DNA of 10,552 nucleotides from JAJRRA01 sp048636595 (GTDB lineage: Bacteria; Pseudomonadota; Gammaproteobacteria; Xanthomonadales; SZUA-36). The DNA lies in contig JAIVWI010000107.1 of the NCBI GenBank assembly GCA_048636595.1, forward strand, positions 1 to 10,552, in the 5' to 3' direction. The translations under genes were made by a program, and so were the position numbers. The notes beneath the pieces are model-generated. The model was not told where the DNA came from. It did not search any database and saw nothing but the letters and a program-made list of their open reading frames with translations. Position 1 is the first letter of the stretch. The number at the start of each line of letters is the position of its first letter. Below, one piece after another: positions 6,830 to 10,552 of this stretch.

Positions 6830-8845
6830 ATGTCAATGACCGATATAAACAACAATGGTGACCTGCAAGCCGCCCTCAGGAATGCGGCTGATCTGCTCGC
6901 TCACGATCCACGGCTGGCGGAAGAGCAGGTGCACGAGATTCTGAAGGTGTATCCCGATACTGTTGAGGCCAAACGGATACTTGCTTCTGCTTTTCGCCTG
7001 CAGAAAATGCCGCAAAAAGGGCTGGATGTATTAGAGCGACTGCTTGCCGGGTACACTGATTCTCCGGGTTTTTTGCATGAGATTGCGCAGTGCCTGGGTG
7101 GTGTTGGGCGGGGTGATGACGCCATCAAGGCCCTGCGCAGAGCGGTCACGATTGAGCCGAAGCATGCGGCGGCCTGGCAAAGCCTCGGCCACCAGTTGGC
7201 GGTCGCCGGCGACGACGAAGGCAGTCGACAGGCTTTTGAACGGCATTTCGAACTCTCCACCCGTCATCCGGAGCTGGTCGAGGCCGCCAGACTGTTGCGC
7301 GAAGGCAAACTGGGCAAGGCGGAAAGCATTGTCCGCGAATTGCTGAAAAAATTTCCCGTCGATGTAAACGCAATCCGGGTGCTTGCCGATATCGGTTCCA
7401 AGATGGGGCAATTGGAAGACGCCAGTCATCTGCTGGAGCGTTGCCTGGAACTGGCGCCGGATTTTCATGCGGCAAGACACAGCTACGCATTGGTTCTGAT
7501 GCGCCGGCAGAAACCGGAGGCTGCAATACATGAGGCTGATAAATTACTGGCGCAGGAACCAAACAACCCCAATTTTCTGATCCTCAAGGCCTCCATTCTG
7601 GTGCGAATCGGGGACCAGTCCGGGGCGCTTGAGATTTACGAAAAGGTGCTGAAGAACTACCCCAATCAGGCCAGGGCCCAGATGAGCTACGGCCACACGC
7701 TAAAAACGGTGGGAAGGCTGGATGAATCCATCGAGGCCTACAAAAAATGCATCCGCCTGAGCCCCGAGGTGGGTGAAGCCTATTGGAGCCTGGCCAACCT
7801 GAAAACCTTCCGCTTCAGTGACAAAGACATCGAGAACATGCGCAGGCAGGTGACAACCGAAGGCGGCGATGCCGATGATCAGTCACATCTGGCCTTTGCA
7901 CTCGGGAAAGCACTGGAGGATCGCGGGGGATACGACGAATCGTTCAAGTTCTATAAGCGCGGCAACGGCATCCGGCGAATCGAGCATCGCCACAACCCCA
8001 AAGTCAATGTCCTGGAGTCGGTTCGGCAGGTTCGGGCCATGCCGGGGGCGTTCTTTGAGCAACGCAAGGGTTGGGGTTGCCAGGCCCCCGATCCGATTTT
8101 CATCGTGGGTTTGCCGCGCGCCGGTTCGACCCTGCTGGAGCAGATTCTGGCCAGCCATTCACAGGTTGAGGGAACTTCGGAATTGCAGGATATCATCGCG
8201 ATTTCCCGAAAACTGGGTAACAGAAACCGTAAAAATCCATCCGGAAAATACCCGGAAATCCTTGCTGAACTGACTCAAGACCAATTCCGTGAACTGGGCG
8301 AAAGTTACCTGGAATCAATCCGCATTCATCGCAGTGACACCCCGTTATTTATCGACAAGATGCCCAATAATTTCCGCCACATCGGATTGATTCACCTGAT
8401 ATTGCCCAACAGCAAGATCATTGACGCGAGACGCCACCCTATGGGCGGCTGTTTTTCAGGGTTCAAGCAGTTGTTCGCCCGTGGCCAGACTTTCACCTAC
8501 GGCCTGGAAGATATCGGCAAGTACTATCGGGACTACGTCCGGTTGATGGACCACTGGGACGCGGCGTTGCCTGGCCGGGTGCACCGCGTGCAGTACGAAG
8601 AAATGGTGGGCGACACCGAAAGTCAGATTCGCGCGCTGCTGGACTACTGCGAACTGGAATTCGAGGAACAGTGCCTGCGATTTTACGAAACCGACCGGGC
8701 CGTGCGCACACCCAGCTCAGAACAGGTCCGCAAGCCGATCTACAAAGAGGGCCTGGAGCAGTGGCGTAATTTCGAGGCGCACCTCGATCCGCTCAAGGAA
8801 GCCCTGGGACCGGAGGTCCGCCAGCGGTATTCCATAGACCTTTAA
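6830..8845 (+). CDS. TPR-repeat sulfotransferase (first of tandem pair)
   Basis: The protein has 671 residues and no signal peptide. Residues about 12-385 are tandem TPR motifs (for example ARAQMSYGHTLKTVGRLDES, 281-300), a protein-binding scaffold. Residues about 420-671 are a PAPS-dependent sulfotransferase domain. The 5'-phosphosulfate loop is IFIVGLPRAGSTLLEQIL (423-440) and the 3'-phosphate motif is in KIIDARRHPMGGCFSGF (529-545). By remembered alignment with human tyrosylprotein sulfotransferases, E451 (GTSEL) and K510 (FIDKMPNN) occupy the catalytic Glu and Lys positions, and YEEM (595-598 region) matches their YEQL segment. It should therefore be active, transferring sulfate from PAPS to an unknown acceptor, probably in the cytoplasm. 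Another ATG two codons on (6836) is possible; neither has a clear Shine-Dalgarno. It is divergent from the receptor and followed by a second enzyme of the same architecture. Confidence 0.9.
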   Translation: MSMTDINNNGDLQAALRNAADLLAHDPRLAEEQVHEILKVYPDTVEAKRILASAFRLQKMPQKGLDVLERLLAGYTDSPGFLHEIAQCLGGVGRGDDAIKALRRAVTIEPKHAAAWQSLGHQLAVAGDDEGSRQAFERHFELSTRHPELVEAARLLREGKLGKAESIVRELLKKFPVDVNAIRVLADIGSKMGQLEDASHLLERCLELAPDFHAARHSYALVLMRRQKPEAAIHEADKLLAQEPNNPNFLILKASILVRIGDQSGALEIYEKVLKNYPNQARAQMSYGHTLKTVGRLDESIEAYKKCIRLSPEVGEAYWSLANLKTFRFSDKDIENMRRQVTTEGGDADDQSHLAFALGKALEDRGGYDESFKFYKRGNGIRRIEHRHNPKVNVLESVRQVRAMPGAFFEQRKGWGCQAPDPIFIVGLPRAGSTLLEQILASHSQVEGTSELQDIIAISRKLGNRNRKNPSGKYPEILAELTQDQFRELGESYLESIRIHRSDTPLFIDKMPNNFRHIGLIHLILPNSKIIDARRHPMGGCFSGFKQLFARGQTFTYGLEDIGKYYRDYVRLMDHWDAALPGRVHRVQYEEMVGDTESQIRALLDYCELEFEEQCLRFYETDRAVRTPSSEQVRKPIYKEGLEQWRNFEAHLDPLKEALGPEVRQRYSIDL

Positions 8846-8859
8846 GGAGTGCTGCCAGG

Positions 8860-8943
8860 ATGGTACTTGAGCAAATGCGTTCGGACCATGCATCAGCTAC
8901 GGGGCGTGGCCTGTCTAAGGCCCAGTTGTTTTCACAAGCATGA
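8860..8943 (+). CDS. 27-codon small ORF, likely coupling peptide for the second sulfotransferase
   Basis: This frame encodes 27 residues, beginning MVLEQMRSDH and ending KAQLFSQA. AAGGAGT at 8844-8850, overlapping the stop of the upstream sulfotransferase, lies 9 nt before its ATG. Its TGA (8941-8943) overlaps the ATG of the next gene (8940-8942) as ATGA, the classic arrangement for translational coupling. The next gene has no Shine-Dalgarno of its own, and a stop at 8916-8918 excludes any earlier in-frame start for it, so ribosomes ending here are the obvious source of initiation. The peptide has no signal sequence or known motif; its translation may matter more than its product. Confidence 0.55.
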   Translation: MVLEQMRSDHASATGRGLSKAQLFSQA

Positions 8944-10544
8944 GCCTGGACTTGTCAATAGCGTTGCAGCAGGCCTTGCACTACCTGCAATCAGGCCCAC
9001 CGGAAAAGTGTGTGCTGTTGGCCAATGAAATCCTGGCCGAGAGCCCGGGGTTGATCCAGGCACTGTATCTGCGCGGTTGCGCTGCATACCAGGCCGGTGA
9101 CATCGCCCAGTCGGTCAGTGATCTTGAAGTCGTCCACAGCATTCATCCGGAGCACCTGCACGCGGCCCACTATTTCGGGCGCTCCTTGCGGGCGGCGGGC
9201 AGGTTTGAAGAGGCGCTGGCGCCACTGCAAGCCGCCCTGGGTGATTGCGAACTCGAAGTGCATGCCCGTTACGAACTTGCCACTTGTCTGGCCCGTTTGA
9301 GACGCAGGCCCGAAGCCATCGAACACTACGAGGCCATCCTGGGGTTACAGCCAGGCAATGCGCAGGTGGCCGCCAATCTGGCGTCATTGCTGGAACGTGA
9401 AAACCGGCTGGATGAAGCCGAAAGCTGGACAGGTAAGGCGTTGCTAATGAATTCGGCCAATGAGACGGCGCAAATGACGCGCGCCACGCTGGATCGGCGC
9501 AGCGGAAAATACCCGGAAGCAGCACAACGACTCCAGAACTTGATCACAAGAGTTGACAGTCCCGTCAACCGTAGCATCGCCTGGAACCAGTTGGGTCAGT
9601 GCTTCGAAGGCCAGGAGAACTGGGATGAGGCCTTCAATGCCTTCAGTGATTCCAACCGGATTTTAAAGACGCACCATACAGGATCCATCCCCGACCCGCG
9701 AGGCCCGCATGGTTTGCAGACCCTGGCCCGGATTCAGGCGTGGCTGAAGGGAAATCCCATGGCGGGGTGGAATGAGCCGGCCATACATGACACGGGCGGT
9801 ATTGCATTCCTCGTCGGCTTTCCAAGGTCCGGCACCACGCTGCTGGATCGCATGCTGTCGGCTCATCCGGATATCGAAGTACTGGAAGAAAAAAGTTTGT
9901 TCTCCTTCCTTCACCAGGACTGGTCGGAACCCGGTACGCTGGAGGCGCTGGCCGACGTCAACGAAGCGCAGATCACGGATGCCCGTGAAATCTACCGGCG
10001 GGAAATGTCACACCACCGGCGTCAGCCGCAACGATCCCTGGTGATTGACAAACTGCCGCTGAATCTGGCCTATCTTTTCCTGATTAACCGGCTGTTTCCG
10101 GAAGCACCGGTCCTGTTTCTGCAGCGCCACCCGCTGGATGTCTGCATCAGCTGTTATTTTCAGGCTTTTGAGCTTGAAGCATCGATGGCTTACTTTCTCG
10201 ATATCCAACACACGGCGCAGTATTACAATGCTGTTATGCAGGTGGCGGCACTGTCCATGGATCAAGTCAGCAATCCACTCCACCGCTTGCGTTACGAAGA
10301 CCTCGTGGCTGAACCCAAAGATCAGCTCAAGGCGTTGCTTAATTTCTTCGCTCTGGAATGGAACGATTCGATGCTGGAATACCGGCAGCAAGGCGGCAAC
10401 CAAACCAGCAATACGCCCAGTTATCAGCAGGTATCACAACCGCTGCATACCCGATCGATTGGAAAATGGCGGCTTTACTCAAAACAGCTTGAACCCGCTC
10501 TGCCGCTCCTGCAACCATGGGTAAAGCGTTTTGGATATCAGTAA
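8940..10544 (+). CDS. TPR-repeat sulfotransferase (second of tandem pair)
   Basis: The protein has 534 residues and the same architecture as its neighbour, but with a shorter TPR array (about 5-245; for example ALYLRGCAAYQAGDIAQSVS, 41-60). The sulfotransferase domain spans about 283-534. Its PAPS loop is the textbook FLVGFPRSGTTLLDRML (290-306), E317 in LEEKS and K371 in VIDKLPLN fill the catalytic Glu and Lys positions, and the 3'-phosphate motif is VLFLQRHPLDVCIS (391-404). RYEDL (451-455) and the distal TPSYQQVSQPLH (492-503) match the conserved C-terminal part of the family. The two paralogues are clearly diverged, which suggests different acceptors. The start is forced by an upstream in-frame stop and lacks a ribosome site, so translation is probably coupled to the small ORF before it. 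The gene ends 8 bp before the window edge. Confidence 0.9.
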   Translation: MSLDLSIALQQALHYLQSGPPEKCVLLANEILAESPGLIQALYLRGCAAYQAGDIAQSVSDLEVVHSIHPEHLHAAHYFGRSLRAAGRFEEALAPLQAALGDCELEVHARYELATCLARLRRRPEAIEHYEAILGLQPGNAQVAANLASLLERENRLDEAESWTGKALLMNSANETAQMTRATLDRRSGKYPEAAQRLQNLITRVDSPVNRSIAWNQLGQCFEGQENWDEAFNAFSDSNRILKTHHTGSIPDPRGPHGLQTLARIQAWLKGNPMAGWNEPAIHDTGGIAFLVGFPRSGTTLLDRMLSAHPDIEVLEEKSLFSFLHQDWSEPGTLEALADVNEAQITDAREIYRREMSHHRRQPQRSLVIDKLPLNLAYLFLINRLFPEAPVLFLQRHPLDVCISCYFQAFELEASMAYFLDIQHTAQYYNAVMQVAALSMDQVSNPLHRLRYEDLVAEPKDQLKALLNFFALEWNDSMLEYRQQGGNQTSNTPSYQQVSQPLHTRSIGKWRLYSKQLEPALPLLQPWVKRFGYQ

Positions 10545-10552
10545 TCACTGGC

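Noticed and set aside
6670..6855. 61-residue - strand ORF in the divergent gap
   Set aside because: Its start is antisense to the first codons of the sulfotransferase, it lacks a ribosome site and it resembles nothing known to me.
6562..6861. 99-residue + strand ORF across the divergent gap
   Set aside because: It begins antisense to the receptor signal peptide and overlaps the sulfotransferase start in another frame. It would occupy the only space for both promoters and has no family resemblance.

Overview
The window looks like chromosomal DNA of a gammaproteobacterium, possibly marine or from a redox-variable habitat. The evidence is a FabA/FabB pair that matches the enterobacterial proteins almost residue for residue, an E. 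coli-like UbiT, a TonB-dependent receptor, and two TPR-sulfotransferases of a kind frequent in environmental gammaproteobacteria. The genus cannot be told from the sequence. I see no tRNA, rRNA, CRISPR array, transposase or phage gene.

Left region (1-1447, + strand) is a low-oxygen quinone module. The 3' part of ubiT (SCP2-domain factor of O2-independent ubiquinone synthesis) enters from the left edge. After 178 bp comes rquA, which converts ubiquinone into rhodoquinone, the low-potential quinone used for fumarate respiration. The gap between them holds an FNR-like site and a palindromic hairpin followed by TTTT.

Middle region (1463-3983, - strand) is a tight operon that converges on rquA with a 15-bp gap: fabA, then fabB 10 bp later, then a signal-peptide-bearing protein with a methyltransferase fold 9 bp later. 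The Shine-Dalgarno of each downstream gene overlaps the stop codon of the gene before it. A TATAAT box lies before fabA, and a strong intrinsic terminator separates it from the next gene.

Right region (4109-10544) has a TonB-dependent receptor on the - strand, divergent from two tandem + strand genes that each join an N-terminal TPR array to a C-terminal sulfotransferase domain. Both sulfotransferases keep the PAPS-binding motifs and the Glu and Lys positions expected of tyrosylprotein-sulfotransferase-like enzymes. Between them is an unannotated 27-codon ORF with a good Shine-Dalgarno, whose stop overlaps the start of the second sulfotransferase (ATGA), as in translational coupling. The receptor has a tyrosine- and acid-rich, cysteine-bracketed predicted loop that resembles tyrosine-sulfation acceptor sites. 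The idea that it is a substrate of the neighbouring sulfotransferases is speculative but testable, and is my main candidate for an undescribed system here.
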